The notes beneath the pieces were generated by a model that saw only the letters and a program-made list of their open reading frames with translations, did not search any database and was not told the DNA's origin. Source: Citrobacter europaeus (lineage in GTDB: Bacteria > Pseudomonadota > Gammaproteobacteria > Enterobacterales > Enterobacteriaceae). Taken from it: a stretch of 64,000 bases of DNA. The stretch spans positions 1,240,001 through 1,304,000 of the forward strand of contig CP083650.1 in assembly GCA_020099315.1 (NCBI GenBank), read 5' to 3'. Below, piece by piece: positions 9,339 to 17,827 of this stretch (position 1 is its first letter; each line of letters starts with the position of its first letter). The translations under genes and the position numbers were made by a program.

Positions 9339-9992
9339 TTAGACTTCCGTCAGTGTCGTTTCCAGCGGCAGACGAGATTTCGGCAGTGCGGCGTTGAAAT
9401 CTTCTACGCTGTGATGACCCACCGGAACCACCACTACGCTGGTGAAACCTTTCTCTTTCAGGCCAAATTCTGCATCCATGACCGCTGAATCAAAGCCTTC
9501 GATCGGCACAGCATCCAGGCCCATAGCCGCAACGCCTAGCAGGAAGTTACCGACGTTGAGGTACACCTGTTTTGCCATCCAGTGGTTGTCATCCTTCAGC
9601 TCTTTGCGATGCATGTCGGCAAAGAAGGTACGGCCTTTATGGTTTGCGGCTTTAGCTTCAGGCGTAGCGAAACGACCATCGCTCTCTTCTTGATCCACCA
9701 CGCGCTCCAGCCACGCATCGTCCATCGCCGTTTTGGCGCAGAACACCACAACGTGGGAAGCATCCAGCATTTTGCGTTCGTTGAATACAAAACCGCCGGC
9801 TGCGGATTTAGCTACACGCGCTTTACCTTCGTCAGTGCTGGCGACAATAAAGTGCCATGGCTGAGAGTTGGTGCTGGACGGGCTAAACTGCAGCAGCGTT
9901 TTTAATTTTTCGGCCTGCTCAGCGGTCAGTTTTTTATTCGGATCGAATGCCTTAGTGGAGTAACGTTTTAAGGCGACAGAAACAATATCCAT
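9339..9992 (-). CDS. nfsB: Oxygen-insensitive NAD(P)H nitroreductase / dihydropteridine reductase
   Basis: 217 residues, the full length of E. coli NfsB. FMN-dependent homodimer that reduces nitroaromatics, quinones and dihydropteridines in the cytosol, and activates nitrofuran drugs. The N-terminus (MDIVSVALKRYSTKAFDP), the FMN-site stretch LLQFSPSSTNSQPWHFIVA and the C-terminal RLPLETTLTEV are as in the family. GGAGTAGTT is the ribosome site. The frame is intact. In E. coli, MarA/SoxS/Rob-type regulators induce nfsB, and RamA of the same family is encoded 2.4 kb away. Confidence 0.97.
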   Translation of the reverse strand: MDIVSVALKRYSTKAFDPNKKLTAEQAEKLKTLLQFSPSSTNSQPWHFIVASTDEGKARVAKSAAGGFVFNERKMLDASHVVVFCAKTAMDDAWLERVVDQEESDGRFATPEAKAANHKGRTFFADMHRKELKDDNHWMAKQVYLNVGNFLLGVAAMGLDAVPIEGFDSAVMDAEFGLKEKGFTSVVVVPVGHHSVEDFNAALPKSRLPLETTLTEV

Positions 9993-10111
9993 AACTACTC
10001 CTGGTGATTTTTTATACCCTGCGGGTGCGTTTTGTTTCAGCAGGGTACAGGGTTAGCGGGAAAAAGATAAGACAGGAAAATGCAAAAACACTTATCGGGG
10101 TTAACGATAAA

Positions 10112-10480
10112 TCAACCTGGACGTAGACGTTTTTGATCCCGCTTCGCCAGACCGTCTACGACGCGGTGCCATGAATCATTCACCAGCTCTGCCAGTAATG
10201 ATTCGGTAATGTCGTCGCCAGGGTAGACCGAGATCCAGTGTTTTTTATTCATGTGATAGCCGGGTTTAATGCTGGGGTAGATCTGCTGGTTTAACAGTGA
10301 CTTTTGCGGGTCTGATTTCAGGTTAACCAGCGGGCGTCCGCGAAGCTCAGTGACCAGCATAAAAATTTTGCCGCCGACTTTGAAGACGTCGTATTCCGGG
10401 CCGAATGGCCAGCAGTGTTCGGTAAAAGGCTGTTCGAGCGCCAGGCGCTTCGCACAGGCATGCAGGGTCTGGCCGTCCAT
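10112..10480 (-). CDS. ybdF: MmcQ/YjbR-family protein YbdF
   Basis: 122 residues from the ATG at 10480, matching E. coli YbdF in length and sequence (WPFGPEYDVFKVGGKIFML, NLKSDPQKSLLNQQ, HMNKKHWISVYPG). The family has a cytosolic CyaY-like fold possibly able to bind DNA; its function is unknown. The start was chosen because it overlaps the ramR stop by one base (TAATG), implying translational coupling. A ten-residue longer version is possible but lacks family support. Confidence 0.92.
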   Translation of the reverse strand: MDGQTLHACAKRLALEQPFTEHCWPFGPEYDVFKVGGKIFMLVTELRGRPLVNLKSDPQKSLLNQQIYPSIKPGYHMNKKHWISVYPGDDITESLLAELVNDSWHRVVDGLAKRDQKRLRPG

Positions 10481-11061
10481 TATTTTTCCTCGCGGGTCAG
10501 TGCGCGCCACATGGCTTCAAACCCCATCGATATATAGTCTTTTGCGCGGGCCGTGTCGCGGGCGGCGAACTCCATGGTGGTCTCCGCCAGAGAAAGAAAC
10601 AACGCATCGCCAAAGGCGCGATACTCGTCAGACATAAACTCGGGTCGTACGGAACGATGACAAAGATCGCGTAATTCCGGGAACATATCGTCAGCCTGTT
10701 GTTCTGTTTCTTTGCTGATTTTCTCGCTGACGGCCAACTGGCGAATCGTGCGATGCCCGCAGGTGTGGTTCAGGCCCCAGCTAATGTAGCTGTTCCAGAT
10801 GTAGTGAGTCATGGTTTTGGCATCGGTCACTGAGCGATCCAGATTTGCCATCATCGACTGACAAAGATCTTGCTTCAAAAAGAGGTAAAGCTCGTTGATC
10901 AAATCATCTTTGGTCGCGAAATAGCGAAACAAGGTTCCCTCCGCAACCCCTGCATTGCGGGCTATCACGGCGGTAGAGGCCGCAATACCTGATTGTGCAA
11001 ATGCTGTGGTTGCAGCTTCCAGTAATGCCAGTTTTTTGTCTTCACTCTTCGGACGAGCCAC
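10480..11061 (-). CDS. ramR: TetR-family repressor RamR
   Basis: 193 residues from a GTG start. The TetR helix-turn-helix occupies residues ~10-50 (AVIARNAGVAEGTLFRYFATKDDL). In Salmonella, RamR represses ramA and releases its operator when bile acids or cationic drugs bind Tyr59, Trp89 and Phe155; all three residues are present at these numbers here. The frame is undamaged, so this is not one of the ramR-loss alleles that cause RamA overproduction. Its operator lies in the divergent promoter region at 11177-11196, and the gene overlaps ybdF downstream. Confidence 0.95.
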   Translation of the reverse strand: MARPKSEDKKLALLEAATTAFAQSGIAASTAVIARNAGVAEGTLFRYFATKDDLINELYLFLKQDLCQSMMANLDRSVTDAKTMTHYIWNSYISWGLNHTCGHRTIRQLAVSEKISKETEQQADDMFPELRDLCHRSVRPEFMSDEYRAFGDALFLSLAETTMEFAARDTARAKDYISMGFEAMWRALTREEK

Positions 11062-11150
11062 TACACTTTACCCTTAAGTCTGTAAAAAACATGATTGAAT
11101 CACGGCCTTTGCTGCACCGCAACGGCGAATGTCAAAGATTGAAAATCATC

Positions 11151-11178
11151 TTGACGGCGAACTTTCGATTTCTATAAT
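11151..11178 (+). promoter_or_regulatory. Promoter of romA-ramA
   Basis: TTGACG (11151-11156) and a perfect TATAAT (11173-11178), 16-bp spacing, about 75 bp upstream of romA. The RamR operator begins on the last two bases of the -10 box, so repression by occlusion is the obvious reading. Confidence 0.8.
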
Positions 11179-11196
11179 GAGTGCTTACTCACTCAT
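11177..11196. promoter_or_regulatory. RamR operator
   Basis: ATGAGTG-CTTACT-CACTCAT: perfect 7-bp arms around 6 bp. It matches the RamR operator known from Salmonella (ATGAGTG N6 CACTCAT) and overlaps the -10 box of romA-ramA. Confidence 0.9.
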
Positions 11197-11251
11197 AATC
11201 AAGAGTCAGTCGCGCAAACCAGCGGAAAGGGGGCGCGTTTAAGGTCAGGAT

Positions 11252-12364
11252 ATGAAGCGTCTCACAGTTTGTGTGGTTGTTATTATGCTTATTGCCGCAG
11301 CTGCAAGTTTACCGTTTGTACTCAATGCCGGGTTTGGTCAGGCACCGCAAGGGGCACAACTGAGTCAGGTTGAACAGTCACCACACTATCGTGATGGACA
11401 GTTTCATAACCAGGTGCCGACACCGGGCTATACCGGCAACAAAGGTATGCTGGCGGCCTGGTGGGAGTTTCTGGTTGCAAAGCGTGAAAATGCGCGTCCG
11501 GCGCAGCCGTTACCGCTGGTGGCGACCGATCTCGCCGGGCTTGCGCCGCTGCAGGATACGCTGGTCTGGCTCGGCCACTCCTCGTGGTATTTACAGCTGG
11601 CGGGTCAGCGTATCTTGATTGATCCGGTGTTTAGCAATTATGCCGCACCGTTTTCATTCCTGAATAAAGCCTTCGCCGGAGATTATCCGTGGAGTGCGCA
11701 GACGATGCCGGAGATCGATCTGCTCATCATCTCGCACGATCACTATGACCATCTGGATCTCGCCACTATCAAGGCGCTAATGCCGAAAATTAAGCGGGTG
11801 ATTACGCCGCTCGGCGTCGGATCGCATCTGCGTTACTGGGGGATGCGCAGCGAGATAATCGAAGAGCGCGACTGGAATCAGTCTGTCAGAGTGACGGATT
11901 CGCTGATCGTTCATGTGCTGCCTGCTCGTCATTTCTCGGGACGCGGTATCAAGCGCAACCAAACGCTATGGGCGAGCTTCATGTTCGAAACGCCGGAGCA
12001 GAACGTTTATTACAGTGGCGATTCCGGCTATGGACCGCATTTCAAAGCCATTGGCGAGCAGTTTGGCTCGGTTGACCTGGCGATTATGGAGAACGGTCAG
12101 TATGACCAGGACTGGAAGTTTATTCACATGATGCCGGAAGAGACGGCACAGGCCGCGGCAGATTTGCATGCGAAAGCCGTGTTGCCAGGGCATGCCGGCC
12201 GTTTCGTTCTGGCGAAACATACCTGGGATGATCCTTACAAACGACTGGCGCTTGCCAGCCGTCATCAGGATTACCGCCTGCTGACGCCCATGCTGGGTGA
12301 ACCGGTAGTACTGTCCGAACCGGACCAACCGTTTACGGCCTGGTGGCAACAGGCGACTCAATGA
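11252..12364 (+). CDS. romA: Metallo-beta-lactamase-fold protein RomA
   Basis: 370 residues. An N-terminal hydrophobic segment (residues ~5-25) suggests membrane anchoring or export. The core is an MBL-fold hydrolase of the UlaG/NAPE-PLD type with the metal motif HDHYDH at residues 162-167 and later ligands around YYSGDSGYG and LPGHAGRF. In Klebsiella and Enterobacter, romA is the gene upstream of ramA in the same transcript; its biochemical activity is not established. The TGA overlaps an out-of-frame ATG, and ramA starts 17 bp later. Confidence 0.92.
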   Translation: MKRLTVCVVVIMLIAAAASLPFVLNAGFGQAPQGAQLSQVEQSPHYRDGQFHNQVPTPGYTGNKGMLAAWWEFLVAKRENARPAQPLPLVATDLAGLAPLQDTLVWLGHSSWYLQLAGQRILIDPVFSNYAAPFSFLNKAFAGDYPWSAQTMPEIDLLIISHDHYDHLDLATIKALMPKIKRVITPLGVGSHLRYWGMRSEIIEERDWNQSVRVTDSLIVHVLPARHFSGRGIKRNQTLWASFMFETPEQNVYYSGDSGYGPHFKAIGEQFGSVDLAIMENGQYDQDWKFIHMMPEETAQAAADLHAKAVLPGHAGRFVLAKHTWDDPYKRLALASRHQDYRLLTPMLGEPVVLSEPDQPFTAWWQQATQ

Positions 12365-12381
12365 ATACAGGGGAGAGCATG

Positions 12382-12723
12382 ATGACGATTTCTGCTCAGG
12401 TAATTGATACGATTGTTGAATGGATTGATGATAATTTGAATCAGCCATTGCGCATTGATGATATTGCGCGCCATGCGGGATATTCCAAATGGCACCTGCA
12501 GCGTCTCTTTATGCAGTACAAAGGTGAAAGCCTCGGGCGTTACATCCGTGAGCGTAAGCTGCTGCTGGCGGCGCGCGATCTACGCGATACCGACCAGAAA
12601 GTGTACGACATTTGTTTGAAGTACGGATTTGATTCGCAGCAGACCTTTACGCGTATTTTCACCCGTACGTTCAGCCAGCCGCCGGGTGCTTATCGCAAAG
12701 AAAATCATAGCCGAACGCATTAA
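12382..12723 (+). CDS. ramA: AraC/XylS-family activator RamA
   Basis: 113 residues, the length of Salmonella RamA. A two-helix-turn-helix activator of the MarA/SoxS/Rob group (IDDIARHAGYSKWHLQRLF; VYDICLKYGFDSQQTFTRIF) that binds marboxes and raises acrAB-tolC and micF expression, giving low-level multidrug resistance. The start gives the known MTISAQVIDT N-terminus and follows a GGGGAGAG ribosome site. In-frame upstream ATGs exist but lack family support. It is co-transcribed with romA under RamR control. Confidence 0.96.
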   Translation: MTISAQVIDTIVEWIDDNLNQPLRIDDIARHAGYSKWHLQRLFMQYKGESLGRYIRERKLLLAARDLRDTDQKVYDICLKYGFDSQQTFTRIFTRTFSQPPGAYRKENHSRTH

Positions 12724-12732
12724 CGACGAAGA

Positions 12733-12763
12733 GTTCTCGCGGGCCTAATCCGCCAGCGAGAAC
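12733..12763. terminator. Hairpin after ramA
   Basis: GTTCTCGC / GCGAGAAC, perfect 8-bp stem with a 15-nt loop, starting 10 bp after the ramA stop and overlapping the 3' end of convergent ybdJ. No T-run is present, so terminator function is uncertain. Confidence 0.4.
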
Positions 12764-12993
12764 CAGCGCCGCCAGATGAAGCGCAACAGCAAATACTCAA
12801 GCACCCCCAGCAGTAAAAACCACAGGCAATACAGCAAAGTATAAAACTGGTTGAGATCCATCAGATGAAAGGTGGTGACGACCTTTTGCGCCAACAGCAG
12901 GCCAAGCGAGGGGGCGGGTAGCAGCAGGCAGGACAAAAAAGCCAGCAGCAGGATCCCTGCGACGGTCATCAGTGATTCAAGCGGATGTTTCAT
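12745..12993 (-). CDS. ybdJ: Small inner-membrane protein YbdJ (DUF1158)
   Basis: 82 residues, the same length as E. coli YbdJ and clearly homologous (MKHPLESLMTVAGILLLAFLS). Two hydrophobic segments (about 10-35 and 48-70) separated by a short polar loop, ending in FIWRRWFSLAD. Function unknown. It lies 67 bp after ybdK on the same strand, as in E. coli. Confidence 0.92.
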   Translation of the reverse strand: MKHPLESLMTVAGILLLAFLSCLLLPAPSLGLLLAQKVVTTFHLMDLNQFYTLLYCLWFLLLGVLEYLLLRFIWRRWFSLAD

Positions 12994-13060
12994 AGCATTG
13001 TTAAACTTGAGTTAAAAAGCCATTGTCCGGGATCTCTGCGGGCAACGCAAATTCCCACGC

Positions 13061-14179
13061 TTACAACCCTGCCCAAATCTCACAATGCTTTTTCACCAGA
13101 CCACTCAACGACCCGCCGTCGGCGACGAAATCACGCATATTTTGTGCTTCATCATGACCATTTTTAACCTGCAGGCCTATAGCTTCAATCGCGCTGGTCG
13201 CGCCCACTTTATCTGCAGAGGTAGCGATATTCTCCAGTAGCCGCAATGTGTCATCTGACAAGCGGCAGCCGTCGCCGGTGTTGACGTCGGTGACGATTCC
13301 CGCCATACCAAAGCGGCAAGCCTGGAAACGGTTGAATTTATACAGCAGGTAATCACGCTCCTGGTGTTTGAACGGGCGTTTGGTGAGTAACCAGTGGGCG
13401 GTAGCCTGAATAAGCCCTGCCATATTGACTGCATGATCAAGGGTCAGCGGCGTATCCATTACCCGAACCTCTACTGTGCCAAAGTGCGGGCTGGGGCGGA
13501 TATCCCAGTGTAAATCTTTAATGCTGTCAATCATGCTGGTGTAAGCCAGCCGACGGAATAGCCCCTCGAATTCCTGCCAGTTATTCACCCATGGCATCGG
13601 GCCATTATCGGGAAATCCGGAGAATATATTTAGTCGCGCGCAGGCAAACCGCGTGTCGGACGTCTGCATATAAGGTGAGGCGGCGGAGAGCGCAATAAAA
13701 TGGGGAACAAACCGCGACAGCCCGTGCAGGAGATAAATGGCATCATCGCCGTTTGCGCAGCCGATATGCACATGCTGGCCGAACACTGTCGCCTGCTGGA
13801 TAAGATAGCCAAAATTTTCCAGGTTGCGTCGATAGCGTTCGTCATCGCACACTTCCTGACGTTGCCATTTTTGAAATGGATGCGTACCACCACCACAGAT
13901 GGCGAGGTGATGCTTTGCAGCAACCCGCGAGATTACCTGCTGCATGGCGGATAATTCAGCACTCGCCTGGTCGATATCGCGACAAACCCCGGTCGCCATC
14001 TCCAGCATACTTTCCGTGATATCGTGCTTTACTTCTCCGGCGGTAAGCAGCGGCTTTACGGCGTCAATCAACCGGGAAGAATCCTGGCTCAGGTCGTAGC
14101 CCGGAGGATTGACTACCTGCATTTCCAGCTCAATGCCTAACGTGAAAGGGTCAGAAACATGAAAATCGGGTAGTGGCAT
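13061..14179 (-). CDS. ybdK: Carboxylate-amine ligase YbdK (weak glutamate-cysteine ligase)
   Basis: 372 residues from the ATG at 14179, which gives MPLPDFHVSDPFTLGIELEMQ as in E. coli YbdK. GCS2-family ATP-dependent ligase; the E. coli enzyme has weak gamma-glutamylcysteine synthetase activity and its true substrate is unknown. The ATP/metal-site stretches GIELEMQVV, HVHIGCANGDDAIYLLHG and RPSPHFGTVEVRVMDTP are intact. The open frame extends 23 codons upstream, but GAAGAGAA sits properly before the chosen start. Confidence 0.93.
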   Translation of the reverse strand: MPLPDFHVSDPFTLGIELEMQVVNPPGYDLSQDSSRLIDAVKPLLTAGEVKHDITESMLEMATGVCRDIDQASAELSAMQQVISRVAAKHHLAICGGGTHPFQKWQRQEVCDDERYRRNLENFGYLIQQATVFGQHVHIGCANGDDAIYLLHGLSRFVPHFIALSAASPYMQTSDTRFACARLNIFSGFPDNGPMPWVNNWQEFEGLFRRLAYTSMIDSIKDLHWDIRPSPHFGTVEVRVMDTPLTLDHAVNMAGLIQATAHWLLTKRPFKHQERDYLLYKFNRFQACRFGMAGIVTDVNTGDGCRLSDDTLRLLENIATSADKVGATSAIEAIGLQVKNGHDEAQNMRDFVADGGSLSGLVKKHCEIWAGL

Positions 14180-14323
14180 AGGGTTCTCTTCAGCGTTGAT
14201 TGAATCCTTAGAGTATAGAAGCGCTGCTGATTTTCTGTTCGTTGTCAAAATCTTCTGGCGACGCTTTGAAGGCGAAATGGCCGGTGTTATAACTATTTTT
14301 TACTTCGCAAAAGGGGTTGAAAG

Positions 14324-15028
14324 GTGCCGGAACTAAATCTTTATGGACAGACCGTCGGCGATGTTGTGCCGGGCTGGAATGGCGCCGCCGTGCTGCCACG
14401 GGAAACGCTTACAGGGCAATATTGTCGACTGGTTCCTCTGGATGCCGACAGCCATGCTGCCGATCTGTTTGATGCCTATGCGCAGGCACCGGACGATCGC
14501 GACTGGACCTGGCTTGCCAGCTCTCGCCCCACAAGCGTTGAGGCCGCAGCTTGCTGGGTTCAGGGGAAAGCTACTGATGCATCTCTGGTTCCCTATGCCG
14601 TCATTGAGCAGCGTTCCGGACGTGCCGTTGGACTAGTGTGCTTTATGGCGATTGAACGAGAGCACGGTTCGGTCGAAATTGGTCATGTGACCTGGTCACC
14701 GCGCATGAAAAATACGGTACTCGGCACCGAAAGTATCTGGCTGCTGCTGCGCCAGGCGTTTGCGTTGGGCTATCGTCGCGTGGAGTGGAAATGTGATTCC
14801 CTGAACACGGCTTCCCGTCGGGCGGCTGAGCGCCTTGGGTTTATCTTCGAAGGACGCTTTCGCCAGAAGATTGTGCGCAAGGGGCGTAATCGCGACAGCG
14901 ACTGGTTATCGATGATTGACGGCGAATGGCCCCAGTGTGACGCCGTGTTACAGCGCTGGCTGGCTGCCGACAACTTTGATGAAAACGGCCGGCAACGAAA
15001 AACGCTGGCTGCCTGTAGCGGAGAATAA
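14324..15028 (+). CDS. GNAT-family N-acetyltransferase (RimJ/RimL-like)
   Basis: 234 residues from a GTG preceded by AAGGGG. The GNAT core of the RimJ/RimL type runs over residues ~30-190, with the acetyl-CoA region around SVEIGHVTWSPRMKNTVLGTE and the C-terminal SLNTASRRAAERLGFIFEGRFR typical of this subfamily. The opening stretch NLYGQTVGDVVPGWNGA is shared with similar enterobacterial and pseudomonad proteins. It probably acetylates a protein N-terminus or small amine; the substrate is unknown. It is divergent from ybdK and ends at a hairpin shared with the carbohydrate operon. Confidence 0.8.
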   Translation: MPELNLYGQTVGDVVPGWNGAAVLPRETLTGQYCRLVPLDADSHAADLFDAYAQAPDDRDWTWLASSRPTSVEAAACWVQGKATDASLVPYAVIEQRSGRAVGLVCFMAIEREHGSVEIGHVTWSPRMKNTVLGTESIWLLLRQAFALGYRRVEWKCDSLNTASRRAAERLGFIFEGRFRQKIVRKGRNRDSDWLSMIDGEWPQCDAVLQRWLAADNFDENGRQRKTLAACSGE

Positions 15029-15034
15029 ATTAAT

Positions 15035-15060
15035 GCCCGCAGCTAACCATGGCTGCGGGC
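15035..15060. terminator. Bidirectional hairpin between GNAT gene and carbohydrate operon
   Basis: GCCCGCAGC / GCTGCGGGC, 9-bp GC-rich stem lying between the two convergent stop codons. The minus side is followed by ATTAATTTATT. Confidence 0.65.
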
Positions 15061-15070
15061 GTAATGCTGT

Positions 15071-15856
15071 TTACCAACAGATAAATCCACCATCTACAAC
15101 CAGGTCTACACCGGTGCAAAATGAAGCAGCATCGCTGGCCAGAAAGAGTGCCGGGCCCGCCATCTCTTCCACTTTTGCCATGCGCTGAATCGGCGTCTGG
15201 CTTTCAAACTCCCGCGTCTGATGAACCATTTCCGGTCGAGTGTTCATCGGCGTGGCGGTATATCCAGGGCTGATAGAATTCACGCGGATCCCTTTTCCAA
15301 TCCACTCCATCGCCAGGCTTTTTGACAGATGAATGACCCCAGCCTTAGCGCTATTGTAATGGGCTTGTTCAAGACCTCGGTTAACAATAATTCCGGACAT
15401 GGATGCGATGTTAATAATCGAGCCACCACCGGATTCCAGCATCAGTTCCGCTTCGGCTTTACAGGAATTCCACACGCCAGTGAGGTTAATGTCGATAACG
15501 CGTTGCCACTGCTCGCTTTCCATTTCCAGCGCTGGGTTGGCGTTGGCAATGCCTGCGGCATTGACCGCAATATCCAGACGACCAAAGCGTTCCTTCGCCA
15601 GGGCTACCGCGGCGCGAAGGTCGCTAAGCTGACGGACATCACCCGTATAGAGCGCAGCCTGGGCGCCAATAGAGGTAATAGTATCAACGGTCGCGTTCAG
15701 CCCGCCGTCTTCGCGCAAATCAAAACAGACTACGTGTGCGCCCGCGCTGGCGAGTGCGCAGGCGATAGTCTGACCGATGCCGCTGCCTGCGCCAGTAACA
15801 AAAGCGACGCGCCCCTCAAGATTAAACAGTTGTTGAGCAAAATCTTTTGCAATCAT
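15071..15856 (-). CDS. Short-chain dehydrogenase, carbohydrate cluster (SDR 1)
   Basis: 261 residues from the ATG at 15856; a longer in-frame start exists but lacks a better ribosome site. Classical SDR: cofactor motif TGAGSGIG at residues 21-28, NAAG, and catalytic Ser154, Tyr167, Lys171 (HYNSAKAG). An acidic residue after the second beta strand (CFDLRED) favours NAD over NADP. It is the last gene of the minus-strand arm kinase-ABC-SDR2-SDR1. Family members oxidise polyols or sugar acids. Here it probably converts an imported polyol, or an epimer, to a ketose; the substrate is inferred from context only. Confidence 0.85.
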   Translation of the reverse strand: MIAKDFAQQLFNLEGRVAFVTGAGSGIGQTIACALASAGAHVVCFDLREDGGLNATVDTITSIGAQAALYTGDVRQLSDLRAAVALAKERFGRLDIAVNAAGIANANPALEMESEQWQRVIDINLTGVWNSCKAEAELMLESGGGSIINIASMSGIIVNRGLEQAHYNSAKAGVIHLSKSLAMEWIGKGIRVNSISPGYTATPMNTRPEMVHQTREFESQTPIQRMAKVEEMAGPALFLASDAASFCTGVDLVVDGGFICW

Positions 15857-15891
15857 AGTGATGACTCTCTTAACAGATACCCTGGCGGGCA

Positions 15892-16689
15892 TTAAGACAT
15901 AATCAGGCCGCCATCGATGTTGATGGTTTGTCCGGTGAGATAACGCGCATCGTCAGAGGCGAGAAAAGCGACCAGCCCGGCGACATCTTCAGGTTTGCCC
16001 GCGCGTTTCATTGGGATGCCTTTAACCCATTCCGCCATCAGTTCACCTTTGCCATAGCGTTTTTCATCTGTACTGAGAATCTCGCCCCAGACACGATCGT
16101 TGTAATCCCACATTTCGCTTTCGATTATCCCCGGGCAAAAGGCGTTGACGGTGATATTCCATGGCGCTAACTCATGGGCCAGACTTTGCGTAATGCCAAT
16201 TACGCCCATCTTGCTGGCGGCGTAGTGTGGGGTATAGATGAAACCCTGACGTCCCTGACCGGAAGAGGTATTAATCAGGCAGCCCTGGTTTTGCTTAACC
16301 ATATATTTTGCGGCTTCCCGGCAGCAGAGCCATACGCCAGTGGTATTTACGGCGAGGACTTTTTCGAAATCTGCTTTCGGCATGCGGTCGAAATAGTCGA
16401 TGGTGATAACACCCGCGTTTTGAATTGAGACATCAATGGTGCCAAAGCGCGCTGCGGCCTGCTCGTACAGAGATTGCACCTGCGCTTCATTGGTGACATC
16501 CACCTGCAAAGATAAAATATCTGCCTGATAGCGCTGACGAAGCTGTTCCGCTGTTTCGTGGACGCGCTCTGCATTAGATACCATCACCAGATTTGCGCCG
16601 TCGCGGGCAAAACGTTCGGCGATACCTGCGCCAATCCCTCGACAAGCACCAGTGATGACAATTGTCTTACCATGAAAATCACGTTGCAT
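15892..16689 (-). CDS. Short-chain dehydrogenase, carbohydrate cluster (SDR 2)
   Basis: 265 residues. Classical SDR with TGACRGIG at 13-20, NAG at 91-93, and Ser143, Tyr156, Lys160 (HYAASKMG); C-terminus GQTINIDGGLIMS. It resembles sorbitol/polyol-type SDRs more than the neighbouring SDR 1, so the two are not a recent tandem duplication. Two dehydrogenases could give oxidation plus epimerisation of a carbohydrate, or handle two related polyols. It lies 35 bp upstream of SDR 1 and 53 bp downstream of the permease, with a hairpin in between. Confidence 0.85.
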   Translation of the reverse strand: MQRDFHGKTIVITGACRGIGAGIAERFARDGANLVMVSNAERVHETAEQLRQRYQADILSLQVDVTNEAQVQSLYEQAAARFGTIDVSIQNAGVITIDYFDRMPKADFEKVLAVNTTGVWLCCREAAKYMVKQNQGCLINTSSGQGRQGFIYTPHYAASKMGVIGITQSLAHELAPWNITVNAFCPGIIESEMWDYNDRVWGEILSTDEKRYGKGELMAEWVKGIPMKRAGKPEDVAGLVAFLASDDARYLTGQTINIDGGLIMS

Positions 16690-16708
16690 ATTTTTATCCC
16701 CTGTATGG

Positions 16709-16729
16709 GCCGGGCAAAAGATGCCCGGC
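16709..16729. repeat. Intercistronic GC hairpin between permease and SDR 2
   Basis: GCCGGGC / GCCCGGC, perfect 7-bp stem with a 7-nt loop, in the gap between the permease and SDR 2. It probably protects mRNA ends or tunes expression; there is no T-run. Confidence 0.5.
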
Positions 16730-16742
16730 GGAATGTTGCTGC

Positions 16743-17810
16743 TTAACTGGATACGGTATTTACTGAGGGTGCTGCCGCCAGCTTTTCGTCGTGGCGACGC
16801 ATCAGAATGACTTTGTTCTGCAGCTTTTGCTGGAACTGATCGACAACAACGGCGGTGACGATAACCACACCTTTGATGACCATTTGCCAGAAGTCGCTGA
16901 CGCCCATCATCACCATGCCATCGGCGAGGAAGACAATTACGAAGGCACCGATAATGGAGCCGGAGACACGTCCACGTCCTCCCGCGAGGGCAGTTCCACC
17001 CAGCACAGTTGCGCCAATGGCATCCATCTCAAACATGTTGCCGGTCATCGGATGTGCGGTTTGCAGTTGTGAAGCCACAATCAGCCCAACAAAAGCGGCA
17101 CACAGACCGGAGAAGGCGTAGACAAAGATCTTCGCTTTTACGATAGGGACACCCGCCAGACGTGCGGCGGATTCGTTCCCTCCAATCGCGTAGATGTAGC
17201 GGCCTAATGGGGTTTTGGTGGTTACCCAGTAGCCCAGCAACAGGAAGGCAATCATCAGCCAGATAGGAAGATAAATCCCCAACAAAGTACCTGAACCCAG
17301 CGTGGCAAAACCGGTATTGCCCAGCGCGTCCATGCCGTTCAGATTTGGGTAAGTGCTGCCGTCGTTAAACAGAAGAGCAGACCCTCTGGCAACGTACATC
17401 ATGCCGAGCGTACAGATAAACGGTGCAACGCCGAAACGGGTGATGACGGCACCGTTGACAAAACCAACGACAACGCCGAAGAGGGCAACACAGATTATGA
17501 CCTCTGGTACGTTGAAGAAGATGATGTTGCCACCCCAGATGGGCAGACCGTTGGTAAGCAAGGCGCCTGCAACCATACCGCAAATACCCGCTACCGCCCC
17601 GACGGACAGATCGATACCGCCAGTCAGTATCACCAGCGTCATACCAATTGCCAGTAAGCCTGTGATGGCGACGTGCTGGGTCATGATCAACAGGTTAGAG
17701 GTGGTCAGGAAATTAGGTACCATCACGCTAAAGAATGCGATAACCAGCAGCAGTGCGATAAACGTTCTGGCCTTCAGCAGGTACATATAAATCATATATT
17801 TCTGGTTCAT
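16743..17810 (-). CDS. Ribose-type ABC transporter permease
   Basis: 355 residues, 8-10 hydrophobic segments, BPD_transp_2 family (RbsC/XylH/AraH type). Diagnostic stretches are IGMTLVILTGGIDLSVGAVAG, GGNESAARLAGV (coupling loop facing the ATPase) and GATVLGGTALAGGRGRVSGSIIGA. It forms the membrane channel of a carbohydrate importer with the ATPase 17 bp upstream and the periplasmic binding protein further upstream. Such permeases carry pentoses, hexoses, polyols or autoinducer-2. Confidence 0.93.
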   Translation of the reverse strand: MNQKYMIYMYLLKARTFIALLLVIAFFSVMVPNFLTTSNLLIMTQHVAITGLLAIGMTLVILTGGIDLSVGAVAGICGMVAGALLTNGLPIWGGNIIFFNVPEVIICVALFGVVVGFVNGAVITRFGVAPFICTLGMMYVARGSALLFNDGSTYPNLNGMDALGNTGFATLGSGTLLGIYLPIWLMIAFLLLGYWVTTKTPLGRYIYAIGGNESAARLAGVPIVKAKIFVYAFSGLCAAFVGLIVASQLQTAHPMTGNMFEMDAIGATVLGGTALAGGRGRVSGSIIGAFVIVFLADGMVMMGVSDFWQMVIKGVVIVTAVVVDQFQQKLQNKVILMRRHDEKLAAAPSVNTVSS

Positions 17811-17827
17811 GATGGATTCCAGCCTGA

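Noticed and set aside
10112..10510. Longer ybdF start (10 extra residues)
   Set aside because: The internal ATG at 10480 matches the family N-terminus and the one-base overlap with the ramR stop.
15071..16689. The two SDR genes as a recent tandem duplication
   Set aside because: They differ in length, cofactor-loop sequence and most non-motif residues, so they are distinct subfamilies.
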